Assembly (NCBI RefSeq): GCF_024436065.1
Contig: NZ_JANFNS010000002.1
Location: forward strand, 372,001-436,000
Direction of reading: 5' to 3'
Source of the DNA: Saccharibacillus sp. JS10
Lineage (GTDB): Bacteria; Bacillota; Bacilli; Paenibacillales; Paenibacillaceae
Length of the DNA stretch: 64,000 bases
The number at the start of each line of letters is the position of its first letter. Position 1 is the first letter of the stretch. Position numbers and translations under genes: made by a program. Below are positions 8,338-16,622 of the stretch, in pieces. The notes beneath the pieces are model-generated. The model saw only the letters and a program-made list of their open reading frames with translations, ran no database searches and had not been told where the DNA came from.

Positions 8338-9456
8338 TTAAATGTAATGCAAACCATAGGTAGAAGGGAGCGGAATAGATTCAAACCAACTTGGAATATC
8401 GGACTGACGCGTATAGGTGTGGTCGAACAAAATTCCATATACTTCGGTTGACTGGAGTTCACGGCGGCTAGAAGTCGCAAATACTTTCCCGGTATCGTCG
8501 ATTTGAAGCGCTTCTTCCCACGAAAGACTCCACAGATCACTCGCTTGATCCAGCAGAATACGAAGATCAGTGATCAATAGCGTACCGCCGTTGTGGACTT
8601 GCTCTTCTTCATTATAGGGTTGGCGAAGGATAGCTTGCAGTTCTTGATCTTGCCACGGGACGTCGATTTGCAAGTGGGACAAATCGAATGTTTCCGATGC
8701 CGCTGCGAGTAAAGCAGCGACATCCCTAGGGGCGCCGCCGTAAGAAACGACGGTGGCTGGATTTGTAGAGGCGTGCCGATTTTCAGGCACGGCTAGAGCG
8801 GCATAGGCGACAATGCCGCTGTGGTCTTCCGCAACCAGCGTCAAAGGCTGGTTGCCGAGTACGGCGGCATACGCAGCGGCGCCGAGCCGGCTACCAAGCC
8901 CGGTGACGCTTTCTTCGAAGCGGGTCGGGCTGGCTTCATGCAGCGTATGGATGCGCTGCAAATCTTGCGGGATCATCGCGCGGATAGTCAGCGGCGATGA
9001 ACTTGCGCCGGAAGCCGACGATTCCGGCAGACGAGGGCGTAGCGCGAACCGGGTCGCGCGCCCAAAAGCGGCGCTGCCCGCTCTTGTATACAGCGAGCGA
9101 TCGCCGGAGATCAACAGCAGCGGAGCTTGGGCTTGCTTAGCGTGAGCGATGCTCAGCTCAAGCAAGTTTCCGGCAAGCCCTGCACCCCGATGATGAGGCG
9201 AGGTGCAGACCGAGCCGATCGAGAACGCGCGGATCGACGCTACGCCGCCTACGCGCAGCCTCGAAGGCGCAAGCCCCATAAAAGCGGCGAGCGTGCCGTC
9301 TTCGGCAAAAGCGCCGTAAGAATGAACGATGCCCGGCGCAAATAAAGGCGGAAACATCTCCGCCATCGAAGGGGAAATATTCGGACGAAACACTGCGTCC
9401 GAAAGCTGAGCCGCTTGGGTTAATTCGTGCGGTTGAAGGATACGGAAAATCGTCAT
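8338..9456 (-). CDS. GNAT family N-acetyltransferase, 372 aa
   Basis: Starts at ATG 9456 with AAAGGAG at 8-nt spacing; an upstream extension to 9675 is open but lacks start signals. The N-terminal GNAT domain shows SIRAFSIGSVCTSPHHRGAGLAGNLLELSIAHA, the strand plus the acetyl-CoA pyrophosphate loop (RGAGLA), followed by LLLISGDRSLYTRAGSAAFG. A second region (about residues 160-370) also contains GNAT-like strands (TLVAEDHSGIVAYAALAV) and ends in a small C-terminal domain, an Eis-like two-domain layout. The substrate is unknown. Its stop is 45 nt upstream of the leader ORF of the ABC exporter, so it may belong to the same resistance-type transcript. Confidence 0.85.
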   Translation of the reverse strand: MTIFRILQPHELTQAAQLSDAVFRPNISPSMAEMFPPLFAPGIVHSYGAFAEDGTLAAFMGLAPSRLRVGGVASIRAFSIGSVCTSPHHRGAGLAGNLLELSIAHAKQAQAPLLLISGDRSLYTRAGSAAFGRATRFALRPRLPESSASGASSSPLTIRAMIPQDLQRIHTLHEASPTRFEESVTGLGSRLGAAAYAAVLGNQPLTLVAEDHSGIVAYAALAVPENRHASTNPATVVSYGGAPRDVAALLAAASETFDLSHLQIDVPWQDQELQAILRQPYNEEEQVHNGGTLLITDLRILLDQASDLWSLSWEEALQIDDTGKVFATSSRRELQSTEVYGILFDHTYTRQSDIPSWFESIPLPSTYGLHYI

Positions 9457-9493
9457 GGGGTAGACTCCTTTGCCTAAGTGAATGATTGCCGCG

Positions 9494-9523
9494 ACTATAA
9501 CAGAAAGCGCTTCAATTTGTAAA
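9494..9523 (-). promoter_or_regulatory. Sigma-A-type promoter for the acetyltransferase
   Basis: On the minus strand TTTACA (9518-9523) and TATAGT (9494-9499) are 18 bp apart, 37 nt before the start codon. The spacer contains the palindromic core AAGCGCTT, which resembles half of a catabolite-control (cre) site or another repressor site; regulation is not proven. Confidence 0.5.
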
Positions 9524-9677
9524 GACGAATCTAATGGTCTGGACATCGCGTAACTCTCTGATCGATAAAGAGTTGCCTGAAACGATGCACCAAGTGGATT
9601 TTTGCACAGTCTTTGACTATGATAAAATAAAGAGCTTGAACCGAACCGACTTACATACACAACTGGGGGAAGCAAAC

Positions 9678-10910
9678 ATGGATCAATTTACGCAAAAACT
9701 GGAACAATACGCGGAGTTAGTCGTAAAGGTAGGGGTCAACATTCAGAAGGGGCAGGTGCTTCATCTGCAATCTCCGATCGAAGCGGCGGATTTTACGCGA
9801 TTGGTCGTCAAAAAAGCGTATGAAGCCGGCGCCAAATACGTCGAGATCGAATGGGAAGACGAAGCTTCTACGCGTTTGCGTTACGAATATGCGTCGGAAG
9901 ATACGTTTGATTATTATCCGACTTTCAAAGCTGAAGCATTAGAAAAAATGGCTGCCGAAGGCGGCGCGGTCATGCATATCAAAGTTCCCGATCCCGAGTT
10001 GTATCGCGGCATCGATTCGATGCGCGTGGCGCGTGCGACCAAAGCGGCAGCAGCGGCGCGAAAAGGGTATCAGCATTTTGTCCGTACTAATCAATTGTCT
10101 TGGTGTCTGATCAAAGCTCCGACGGTTGCATGGGCGAATAAAGTCTTTGCCGATCTGCCGGAGAATGAACGCGTGGATGCGATGTGGGACACCATTTTCC
10201 AAATGAACCGCGTCGGCGAAGGCGATGCGGTAGCCAATTGGCACACTCATATCGAGACGCTCAAAGTCATGCAAAGCAAGCTGAATGATAAAAATTATAA
10301 AAGTCTGCATTACCGCGCACCTGAAACGAATCTCAAAGTCGAATTGGCTCTGAATCATCTATGGCTCGGCGGCGGCGACACCAATCAATCGGGTGTATAC
10401 TTTGTAGCGAATATGCCGACTGAAGAAGTGTATACGATGCCCAATCGTGCAGGCGTAAACGGTACGGTGACCGCGACGCTGCCACTTAATCTGAACGGAC
10501 GTCTGGTTGAGAAGTTGTCGCTGACTTTTGAAAATGGACGTGTCATCGCATTCGACGCTCAATCGGGACGCGAGCATTTGGAATCGTTACTTGATACCGA
10601 CGAAGGCGCGAAATATCTCGGCGAAGTCGCCTTGGTTCCCGACGATTCTCCAATCTCCAACTTAAACCGTGTATTCTACAATACCGGAATCGATGAAAAT
10701 GCGTCTTGTCACTTTGCGCTGGGAAGCTGTTATCCGGTCAATATGAAAGGCGGCGCCGCATTGTCGCAAGAGGAATTGTTGGCACGCGGCGGCAACTCAA
10801 GTTTGACGCATGTAGACTTTATGGTTGGATCAGCTGAATTGGATATTGACGGCGAATTGCAAGACGGAACGATTGAGCCGGTATTCCGCGCAGGGCAATG
10901 GAGTATTTAA
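9678..10910 (+). CDS. M29 family metal-dependent aminopeptidase (AmpS/aminopeptidase T-like)
   Basis: A 410-residue protein, the standard length of the family. It starts at ATG 9678 after GGGGGAAG; the open frame upstream to 9534 has no start signals. Family landmarks are QKGQVLHLQSPIEAADFTR at the N-terminus, the metal-binding residues in the C-terminal domain (SNLNRVFYNTGIDENASCHFALGSCYP, HVDFMVGS) and the catalytic EEVYTMPNRAGVNGTV stretch. M29 enzymes are cytoplasmic, cobalt/zinc-activated dimers that remove N-terminal residues from short peptides. It stands alone, with 84 nt to the next gene. Confidence 0.93.
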   Translation: MDQFTQKLEQYAELVVKVGVNIQKGQVLHLQSPIEAADFTRLVVKKAYEAGAKYVEIEWEDEASTRLRYEYASEDTFDYYPTFKAEALEKMAAEGGAVMHIKVPDPELYRGIDSMRVARATKAAAAARKGYQHFVRTNQLSWCLIKAPTVAWANKVFADLPENERVDAMWDTIFQMNRVGEGDAVANWHTHIETLKVMQSKLNDKNYKSLHYRAPETNLKVELALNHLWLGGGDTNQSGVYFVANMPTEEVYTMPNRAGVNGTVTATLPLNLNGRLVEKLSLTFENGRVIAFDAQSGREHLESLLDTDEGAKYLGEVALVPDDSPISNLNRVFYNTGIDENASCHFALGSCYPVNMKGGAALSQEELLARGGNSSLTHVDFMVGSAELDIDGELQDGTIEPVFRAGQWSI

Positions 10911-10994
10911 ACAATCGGTTTTGCAAAATCTTTTAATCAAAAATTCATCAACTCAATCACAGAATATGGTACATTAAATAAAGGAGGGATCGGT

Positions 10995-11408
10995 ATGGAT
11001 GAGCAATACCAGCGCCAACTTGAAGAACAAAAGCGCTTGTTTAAGCAGCTTGGAATCAAGCTTGACGCTTTGCAAATTCATGAGAAAGATTTTCCCGTTA
11101 AAATGCGAGGTTATACGAAAGAAGATGTCGATGCCTTTTTGGATGACGTGATCCTCGACTATGAACGGTTTTATCAAGTGATCTCGGATTTGCTCGACAA
11201 GTACAATGCGCTTCAGCGCCGCCAAGGTTACGATCTGGAGAAGAAAGACGCTGAAATTGCGCGATTGGCTGAAAAAGCGAAGGTGCAAGATTATTTGGTG
11301 GATCGCCGAATCGTCGATGAAGCGGTGCAGGATATGGAGCGTGCGCTTCAAGCTGCAAAACGCCGCATGCGTCCAAATCCAGGCGATTCGTACAACGATT
11401 CGTATTAA
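10995..11408 (+). CDS. DivIVA/GpsB domain cell-division protein, 137 aa
   Basis: Starts at ATG 10995 behind AAGGAGGG. The N-terminal domain has the DivIVA signature: FPVKMRGYTKEDVDAFLDDVILDYERFYQ, a short lipid-binding turn followed by a parallel coiled coil through about residue 120. Total length is between GpsB (about 100 aa) and DivIVA (about 165 aa). An unusual N-terminal extension of about 30 mostly charged residues precedes the motif, and the tail is short (RRMRPNPGDSYNDSY). Expected role: membrane-curvature or septal scaffold coordinating wall synthesis and division. It precedes a thioredoxin gene by 37 nt. Confidence 0.85.
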   Translation: MDEQYQRQLEEQKRLFKQLGIKLDALQIHEKDFPVKMRGYTKEDVDAFLDDVILDYERFYQVISDLLDKYNALQRRQGYDLEKKDAEIARLAEKAKVQDYLVDRRIVDEAVQDMERALQAAKRRMRPNPGDSYNDSY

Positions 11409-11445
11409 ACGGACCATTTCCCGAAATTGAGAGGAGCAACTACAC

Positions 11446-11766
11446 ATGGAACGTATTGAGAGCTTGGAACAATATAATCAACAAATCGGTGGCGACGGTT
11501 ATACCGTAATCAAATTTGATACGAACTGGTGCCCGGACTGCAAAAACTTGGATCGTTTTATCGGCGGAATCATGGACAAAAACGAAGATAAGCAATTTTT
11601 CGCGATGGACGCTGAAAAGTTCCAAGAAATTGCGGAGTCGAACGAAGTACGCGGAATTCCGAGCCTGCTCGTTTTCCAAAACGGCGAAAAAATCGCGCAT
11701 CTGCACAGTAAATTCGCTAAAACGCCTACACAAGTTTCCGAGTATTTGGAATCGATCGGTAAGTAA
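11446..11766 (+). CDS. Thioredoxin-family protein (YtpP-like), 106 aa
   Basis: Single thioredoxin-fold domain of the usual size. The active site is WCPDC at about residues 26-30, replacing the WCGPC of classical thioredoxin, and the cis-proline loop is RGIPSLLVFQNG. It starts at ATG 11446 behind GAGAGGAG. There is no signal peptide, so it acts in the cytoplasm, probably as a disulfide reductase or a bacillithiol-related redoxin. An intrinsic terminator follows. Confidence 0.9.
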   Translation: MERIESLEQYNQQIGGDGYTVIKFDTNWCPDCKNLDRFIGGIMDKNEDKQFFAMDAEKFQEIAESNEVRGIPSLLVFQNGEKIAHLHSKFAKTPTQVSEYLESIGK

Positions 11767-11814
11767 CAACGCTTGTGGCAAAGGCGTCGGATGGTGTCTG
11801 TTATCCATAAAGTC

Positions 11815-11844
11815 AAAGGGCGACCTCGTGTCGTCCTTTTTTTA
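11815..11844 (+). terminator. Intrinsic terminator after the thioredoxin gene
   Basis: AAAGGGCGAC pairs with GTCGTCCTTT around a CTCGT loop and is followed by a run of seven or more T. Confidence 0.9.
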
Positions 11845-11937
11845 TTTTGAAATTTTTTAACGGAAAAAGGAACTTATTTCGGTCTTTGCGTGTTCTTATC
11901 GTCGAGTCATGACTACACAGAGGGGCAAAGGAAGTGA

Positions 11938-12477
11938 GTGCAATTGGACGATCGCGAACTGTTCGAGACGTATAAAGAAACGGTATACCATTATTGCTTA
12001 TATATGCTGCGGAGCCGAGCAGATGCAGAAGACGTGTGTCAGGAAGTGTTTGTCAAAGCGCTATTGGCAGATCGAAGCGGTATCGATTATTTGAAAGCTT
12101 GGCTGATGAAAATCGCGGCGAACGAATGTCATTCGATGATGCGGCGTCGAACGAACGGAGAAATCAAAGAAAAGCGTGCTTTTTGGTTATCAATGCCGCT
12201 GCGCTTAACGCAAACGCCTGAACAATCGTATGAAAAAAGCGAGACCTCAGGTGAGTTTGAAGAAGTATTGAAATCACTCAAACCGAAGCTTCGAGAAGCT
12301 TTATTGCTTTATTATATGGCAGATTTATCTACAGCAGAGACCGCAGAAGCGCTCGGCGTACCTCTTGGAACCGCCAAATCCAGAATCAGCAGAGGGCTTC
12401 AGGCGTTAAAAAAAGTTGTTCCTAACCAAACGGCGATGCCGAAGAAAGAAGGCGACCATCATGCTTCGAGCTACTGA
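11938..12477 (+). CDS. ECF-type sigma-70 factor (first pair)
   Basis: A 179-residue sigma factor with region 2 (LFETYKETVYHYCLYMLRSRADAEDVCQEVFVKAL) and region 4 (LKPKLREALLLYYMADLSTAETAEALGVPLGTAKSRISRGLQALKK) joined by a linker. It starts at GTG 11938 behind AAAGGAAG. Its 3' end overlaps the start of the following membrane anti-sigma gene by 17 nt, the usual coupled pairing. A GGAAC box lies about 65 nt upstream, but its matching -10 element is poor, so autoregulation is only suggested. The stimulus is unknown. Confidence 0.92.
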   Translation: MQLDDRELFETYKETVYHYCLYMLRSRADAEDVCQEVFVKALLADRSGIDYLKAWLMKIAANECHSMMRRRTNGEIKEKRAFWLSMPLRLTQTPEQSYEKSETSGEFEEVLKSLKPKLREALLLYYMADLSTAETAEALGVPLGTAKSRISRGLQALKKVVPNQTAMPKKEGDHHASSY

Positions 12478-14296
12478 CCACGATACGGAGAACAAGCTGC
12501 GGAATTTGCGCAAAGAACAGCCGAATTACGATGTCATGTGGAACAAAATTCGATTAGAAGCGGATAAGCGGGGATCAGGTTGGCAAACGTCGGAAGACCT
12601 TTCAAGGTCTAACTCTAATCGACGGAAACGTTGGATATTGCCTATAGCCTATGCGTCTTTGGCAGCCGTCATTGTGATCGGAGCTGCGGCGTCACAAGGG
12701 TATTGGAAGAGTTTGCAGCCGGAAGCCAGCGCATCGGCAGTCGGGCAAGCGCTTGAAGCTCAAGCGGAAGTGGACGGTATCGTGCTCAAAGTCAACAACG
12801 TCGTACAAGGCGGAGAACGAAGATTCGGTCAAAGTGACGCAGAAGAGCAGATGAAACTCCATGTTTCGCTTAGCGGGCTTAGCGATGAAGATATTCAGAT
12901 CGCTGCATTCGATAAATCTTCGATCACAGATCTGGATACCGGTAAAAAATTAGACATGCAAATGGCAGAATTTAATATCGGCGATGTGCGTAATGTAGAG
13001 GACTGGCAAAACAACCGTACGTTAAATACGCTATCTGTAGTGACGGGAGATTTTAATTCGACTCCGGGCGAACATCGTTATCGGTTAGAAATGTCGGATT
13101 TATGGATGATTCGCCATACGAAGGTTCCGATTGAAGGCAAGCTTAAATCAGGTCAAGAATATACGGTGCTACCGGATCAAGATTTTAAAATTAAAGTAAC
13201 GGATATCGATTGGGATGCCAGTAAGAAAACATTGAAAGTTAAATTCTTACCTAATTCAAATGCTCCTCAGTTAGATACCGAAGATGAAAATCTGTTCACG
13301 ATGGATCGCATGAGTACGATTAGCTTACAATCAGGCGATAAACAAATCAGTTATTCGGGATTTTCGGCACCTGATCGTTCGAAAACAAGCGATGGACTCT
13401 GGGAAGGCGAATATGTCATTCGAGAAGGGTTGACCGAAGACCAATTGTCCGATCTGACGATGACCTACAGTTATCCTGAGAAAGTCCGTGCTATCAAAGG
13501 ACCGTGGAATATCGACTTTACATTGGATTCGTCAAAAAGTGAAATCCCTACAGAAACGGTTCCGATTCAAGATGCTAGAGACTTCACGGCGCAAAGCGGG
13601 TGGACGCTTGGGAATGCGTTAATCGATCCTTATAGTATTGCGATCCCTGTATATCGCGGAGAAAAAAGTCGTGCGCTTCAAGACGGAGAAATTGTTCGAT
13701 TTGCGAATATTTCGCTGACCGATGGAGTCGTCACCATGTCGGGTATGCAAGATCCTACACCGGACACGATCCAACAACAGGAACGCGAGAATGAACAAGA
13801 ATTTATTAAATTCGGTATACAAGGTATGGCGAAAAACGATAAGCAAGATCAAATGACATACGACTATTGGGATAGCTACGATTTCCGAGGTAAACCTTTG
13901 ACGGCTTCATTTGACGGAGCTTGGATCGCGCATATTGAACCCAATCACTGGACGAAGATCGATGCGCCGACGGCGGAGCAAGAAACCGTAAGCGATACGC
14001 TAGCGGAAGATAAGCAGGTTCAATACCTGGTTCACCGAAAAGGCAAAGATGTATTTCTCCAAACTCGGGTACCGGAAGGCTTGTGGATTTACGAAGGCAC
14101 CTCGCTCCAAGTAGACGGTCAAGTCTACAAATTCGACGAGAACGCAATCGAAGAACAATCCGTTCAAGACGAACAAGGCAATTATCACCGCGTAGACGTG
14201 TACCGCAACATTCCTGAAGGCAAAGAATTTGCGATCCAGATGCTCGGCTACGGCACGCTGGATCCTACGAAAAAAGCGAAAGTCGTCATTCGTTAA
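12461..14296 (+). CDS. Membrane anti-sigma factor with DUF4179 domain, 611 aa
   Basis: Starts at ATG 12461 inside the sigma gene, with an AAGAAGG site. The cytoplasmic N-terminus of about 65 residues should bind the sigma factor. One membrane helix follows (IAYASLAAVIVIGAAAS, about residues 67-83), then a large extracytoplasmic region that begins as a DUF4179-type domain (GIVLKVNNVVQGGERRF) and continues for about 500 residues of beta-rich sequence. There is no zinc-binding HxxxCxxC (ZAS) motif in the N-terminus. Such proteins hold their sigma factor at the membrane until an envelope signal arrives. Confidence 0.85.
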   Translation: MLRATDHDTENKLRNLRKEQPNYDVMWNKIRLEADKRGSGWQTSEDLSRSNSNRRKRWILPIAYASLAAVIVIGAAASQGYWKSLQPEASASAVGQALEAQAEVDGIVLKVNNVVQGGERRFGQSDAEEQMKLHVSLSGLSDEDIQIAAFDKSSITDLDTGKKLDMQMAEFNIGDVRNVEDWQNNRTLNTLSVVTGDFNSTPGEHRYRLEMSDLWMIRHTKVPIEGKLKSGQEYTVLPDQDFKIKVTDIDWDASKKTLKVKFLPNSNAPQLDTEDENLFTMDRMSTISLQSGDKQISYSGFSAPDRSKTSDGLWEGEYVIREGLTEDQLSDLTMTYSYPEKVRAIKGPWNIDFTLDSSKSEIPTETVPIQDARDFTAQSGWTLGNALIDPYSIAIPVYRGEKSRALQDGEIVRFANISLTDGVVTMSGMQDPTPDTIQQQERENEQEFIKFGIQGMAKNDKQDQMTYDYWDSYDFRGKPLTASFDGAWIAHIEPNHWTKIDAPTAEQETVSDTLAEDKQVQYLVHRKGKDVFLQTRVPEGLWIYEGTSLQVDGQVYKFDENAIEEQSVQDEQGNYHRVDVYRNIPEGKEFAIQMLGYGTLDPTKKAKVVIR

Positions 14297-14310
14297 TCTT
14301 TATCTCGATC

Positions 14311-14349
14311 AAGAACGCCGAAGGTTTTGTGACCTCGGCGTTCTTTTTT
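14311..14349 (+). terminator. Intrinsic terminator after the sigma/anti-sigma operon
   Basis: AAGAACGCCGAAGGT pairs with ACCTCGGCGTTCTT around a TTTGTG loop, followed by T6. The 5' flank of the next gene starts directly behind it. Confidence 0.92.
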
Positions 14350-14385
14350 GCGTATATACCTTATCTGGAAGAAAGAGGTGAGAGC

Positions 14386-14733
14386 ATGCTTGTCATTTCT
14401 CCGATTGTAGCGGGTCTAGCAGTCCTTCAATGGGTATTAGATCGTATTATTTTAGAAAATAAAGATAAAATGTGGGACATAGACGGAGACGGATTCAAGC
14501 CTTACGTCTGGTTTATCGTCATCAGCAGTGTATTGGGGGTTGGCTTTTTGATCTTTTTGAGTGCCCCTTACGGATATGTGTGGATAGCTGGGTTGGTTAC
14601 TGCACTTTTTGCTGTACGTGCTACATTTGAACGCATCTATATTTTTGATTCGAAACGATATATCGTCTCGTATTGGATGACAGGGATCATGTTGGCGTCG
14701 ACAGTGTTTTTAGCGCTCGGTATCTACGGTTGA
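14386..14733 (+). CDS. Small integral membrane protein, DUF4181-like, 115 aa
   Basis: ATG 14386 follows AAGAGGTGAG; an open extension to 14329 overlaps the preceding terminator and is rejected. Three or four hydrophobic helices are visible: about 4-20, 40-58, 63-80 and 97-114. The segment between the last two, TFERIYIFDSKRYIVSY, and the early WDIDGDG turn resemble Bacillales proteins of the DUF4181 group, though this is from memory. No catalytic motif is seen. The gene is flanked by terminators on both sides and is likely monocistronic. Confidence 0.65.
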   Translation: MLVISPIVAGLAVLQWVLDRIILENKDKMWDIDGDGFKPYVWFIVISSVLGVGFLIFLSAPYGYVWIAGLVTALFAVRATFERIYIFDSKRYIVSYWMTGIMLASTVFLALGIYG

Positions 14734-14736
14734 ATA

Positions 14737-14774
14737 AAAAGAAAGGAGAACCCTCAAAAGTTCTCCTTTCTTTA
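14737..14774 (+). terminator. Intrinsic terminator
   Basis: AAAGAAAGGAGAAC pairs with GTTCTCCTTTCTTT around CCTCAAAA. It begins a few nt after the stop codon and can act on both strands. Confidence 0.9.
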
Positions 14775-14800
14775 ATTTCTATAACCCCCCAACGTAGCTA

Positions 14801-14944
14801 GAAGCGAGACGACGTAGAGGGGATTCAGTAGAGGAGCGTTAGCGTTCGCCTTTGAAATTGAGAAAACTCCTATTAAGAGTCCAATCACTTTTCTCAATTT
14901 CAACAAGCGACCGAAACGAATTCCCCTCGCAGTCGTCTCGCTTC
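14801..14944. repeat. Asymmetric palindromic intergenic element, copy B
   Basis: The compact copy of the family. Outer arms GAAGCGAGACGAC (14801-14813) and its inverse ending at 14944 enclose, on the left, ATTCAGT and GTTCGCCTTTGAAATTGAGAAAA, and on the right (other strand) ATTCGTT and GGTCGCTTGTTGAAATTGAG. The inner stem TTGAAATTGAGAAAA/TTTTCTCAATTTCAA closes a loop of about a dozen nt. It is oriented opposite to copy A. It lies between the convergent DUF4181 and MFS genes, right after a terminator and 10 nt from the MFS stop. Confidence 0.8.
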
Positions 14945-14954
14945 CCATAGCGAG

Positions 14955-16199
14955 TTAATCCTCCACTTCATTTTCCTTCGCCCACTCATTCAACTTACGA
15001 TCACTCGGCAACAAGAACGTTATCACGCCAAGCAGCGGCAAATAACTACAAAACTGCATCACCGTAGCGACACCCGAGGCGTCAATCCAATTGCCCAGAA
15101 CCAATCCGCCAAGACCGCCCATCCCAAAAGCCAATCCTGTCACAAGCCCCGATACAGCTCCGACTCGCCCCGGTATCAACATTTGCGCATACACGACCGA
15201 CACCGAGAAGCTCGATAGCAAAATAAACCCAATCAATGTCAGTAAAATTCCCGTCCACATTAGATTCGCATAAGGTAGCAAAAGAGTCAGCGGAGCCGCA
15301 AATAACATCGATCCGAACAACACATTCCGTTTACCGAAACGATCTGCAAAAGGCCCGCCGAGTAGTGTGCCCAGCGCACCTGCCGCAAGAAACAAAAAGA
15401 CATAGATTTGCGCATCTGCGATACTCACGGAAAATACATCACGCAAATAAAACGCGTAATAACTTCCGACCGAAGTCACATACCATGAACGGACAAATAC
15501 GAGCAGCAACAGCATAATCATCGCTTTGGTTACTTTGCGGCGTACAGCCGGATTCATGACTTTACGTACAACCGTTTTTTTCGTCGTCGCCGCAATCTTG
15601 AGCGTACGTCCATACCAACGAGCGATAAAAATTTGAATCACGATTCCGATCGCCGCTATGCCCGTGAACCAGATCGCTCCAAATTGCCCCAGCGGGATAA
15701 AGATGAGCCGCGTCAGCAGCGGAGCAAGAGATTGCCCGGCGTTACCTCCGACTTGGAAAATCGATTGCGCCAGCCCTCGACGCGATCCTGCTGCCATATG
15801 CGAGACGCGCGATCCTTCCGGGTGAAATGCCGCTGAACCTAAGCCGACGAAAATGACCGCGATAATAACAGCGGCATAACTCGGCGCATAAGCGAGCAGC
15901 AGCATCCCCGTCAGCGTAGACGCCATCGCCATCGGCAATAGGGCAGGTGTCGGACGCTTATCCGCAAACAAACCGATTACCGGCTGCATGATCGAAGCCG
16001 TAAAATTAATCGCAAACAAAATCCAACCCAGCTGCCCATAACTCAGCTGCATCGAATCTTGCAAAATCGGCATGATCGCCGGAATCACCGATTGCATCGA
16101 ATCGTTAACCAAGTGCACCAATCCGATCGCAAACAATACCCCATATACCGTATTGTTGCTCGTCGGCTTTTTAGTGATCATGTCTTTTTTTACCCCCAT
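14955..16199 (-). CDS. MFS transporter, fosmidomycin-resistance (Fsr)-like
   Basis: A 414-residue, 12-helix major facilitator. The opening NTVYGVLFAIGLVHLVNDSMQSVIPAIMPIL and the motif LGSAAFHPEGSRVSHMA, with QSIFQVGGNAGQSLAPL, are characteristic of the Fsr group of drug/proton antiporters. Start at ATG 16199 is supported by GGAGGG at 8-nt spacing; a second ATG six codons in is less well placed. Expected substrate: fosmidomycin-like or other small toxic compounds, not proven. It faces away from the licT operon, leaving a shared divergent control region of about 170 nt before the licT promoter. Confidence 0.9.
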   Translation of the reverse strand: MGVKKDMITKKPTSNNTVYGVLFAIGLVHLVNDSMQSVIPAIMPILQDSMQLSYGQLGWILFAINFTASIMQPVIGLFADKRPTPALLPMAMASTLTGMLLLAYAPSYAAVIIAVIFVGLGSAAFHPEGSRVSHMAAGSRRGLAQSIFQVGGNAGQSLAPLLTRLIFIPLGQFGAIWFTGIAAIGIVIQIFIARWYGRTLKIAATTKKTVVRKVMNPAVRRKVTKAMIMLLLLVFVRSWYVTSVGSYYAFYLRDVFSVSIADAQIYVFLFLAAGALGTLLGGPFADRFGKRNVLFGSMLFAAPLTLLLPYANLMWTGILLTLIGFILLSSFSVSVVYAQMLIPGRVGAVSGLVTGLAFGMGGLGGLVLGNWIDASGVATVMQFCSYLPLLGVITFLLPSDRKLNEWAKENEVED

Positions 16200-16367
16200 A
16201 CCTCAAACCCTCCAAATCCCAATCAAATATGGAAATCCACAATATTCAAATATTCCTATGTATGAAAATATATATTTTTACCACAATGAGTATCATTTTA
16301 GGTGAAGTCCAGCAATCCGGCAACTATACGTTAACTCTAAATAAGATCTTTAAATATCGATTTTTGA

Positions 16368-16396
16368 TTGACTCACTTTTTTGCTAGTGCTATGAT
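16368..16396 (+). promoter_or_regulatory. Sigma-A promoter of the beta-glucoside operon
   Basis: TTGACT (16368-16373) and TATGAT (16391-16396) are separated by exactly 17 bp, a near-consensus promoter. Transcription would start only a few nt before the first RAT element, as usual for LicT/SacY-controlled leaders. Confidence 0.85.
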
Positions 16397-16404
16397 GATG
16401 GCGA

Positions 16405-16433
16405 GGCTTGTTACCGGTAATGCGGGCAATACC
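16405..16433 (+). promoter_or_regulatory. RAT antiterminator site 1 (upstream of licT)
   Basis: GGCTTGTTACCGGTAATGCG followed by GGCAATACC matches the ribonucleic antiterminator bound by BglG/SacY/LicT proteins. Its 3' half (GGGCAATACC) is the same sequence that forms the 5' arm of the following terminator, so the two structures exclude each other. Confidence 0.85.
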
Positions 16434-16519
16434 CACGATGAATAGCTGAGACGTATCGATCTGGAACTTGATTCCTGATTATTACGTATGCTTCTTTCAT
16501 TGTAGGTATTGCCCTTTTT
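16424..16519 (+). terminator. RAT-overlapping terminator 1
   Basis: GGGCAATACC (16424-16433) can pair with GGTATTGCCC (16505-16514), which is followed by T5. The loop is unusually long (about 70 nt) and would need inner folding. Confidence 0.7.
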
Positions 16520-16520
16520 G

Positions 16521-16596
16521 GTGCTTATCCCGAAATAAGTTGCTTCCGTCATAGACGGCGGGACGATCGCCCGGCTTTTTGTTTCGGGATAGGCAC
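16521..16596 (+). promoter_or_regulatory. Second nested hairpin in the licT leader
   Basis: GTGCTTATCCCGAAA (16521-16535) and TTTCGGGATAGGCAC (16582-16596) form a long stem. It contains an inner GGGACGATCGCCC palindrome followed by GGCTTTTTG, which by itself looks like an intrinsic terminator. It lies between RAT1/terminator 1 and the licT start codon. Confidence 0.6.
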
Positions 16597-16622
16597 TTAA
16601 TCCTCTAAAACAGGTGGTACAT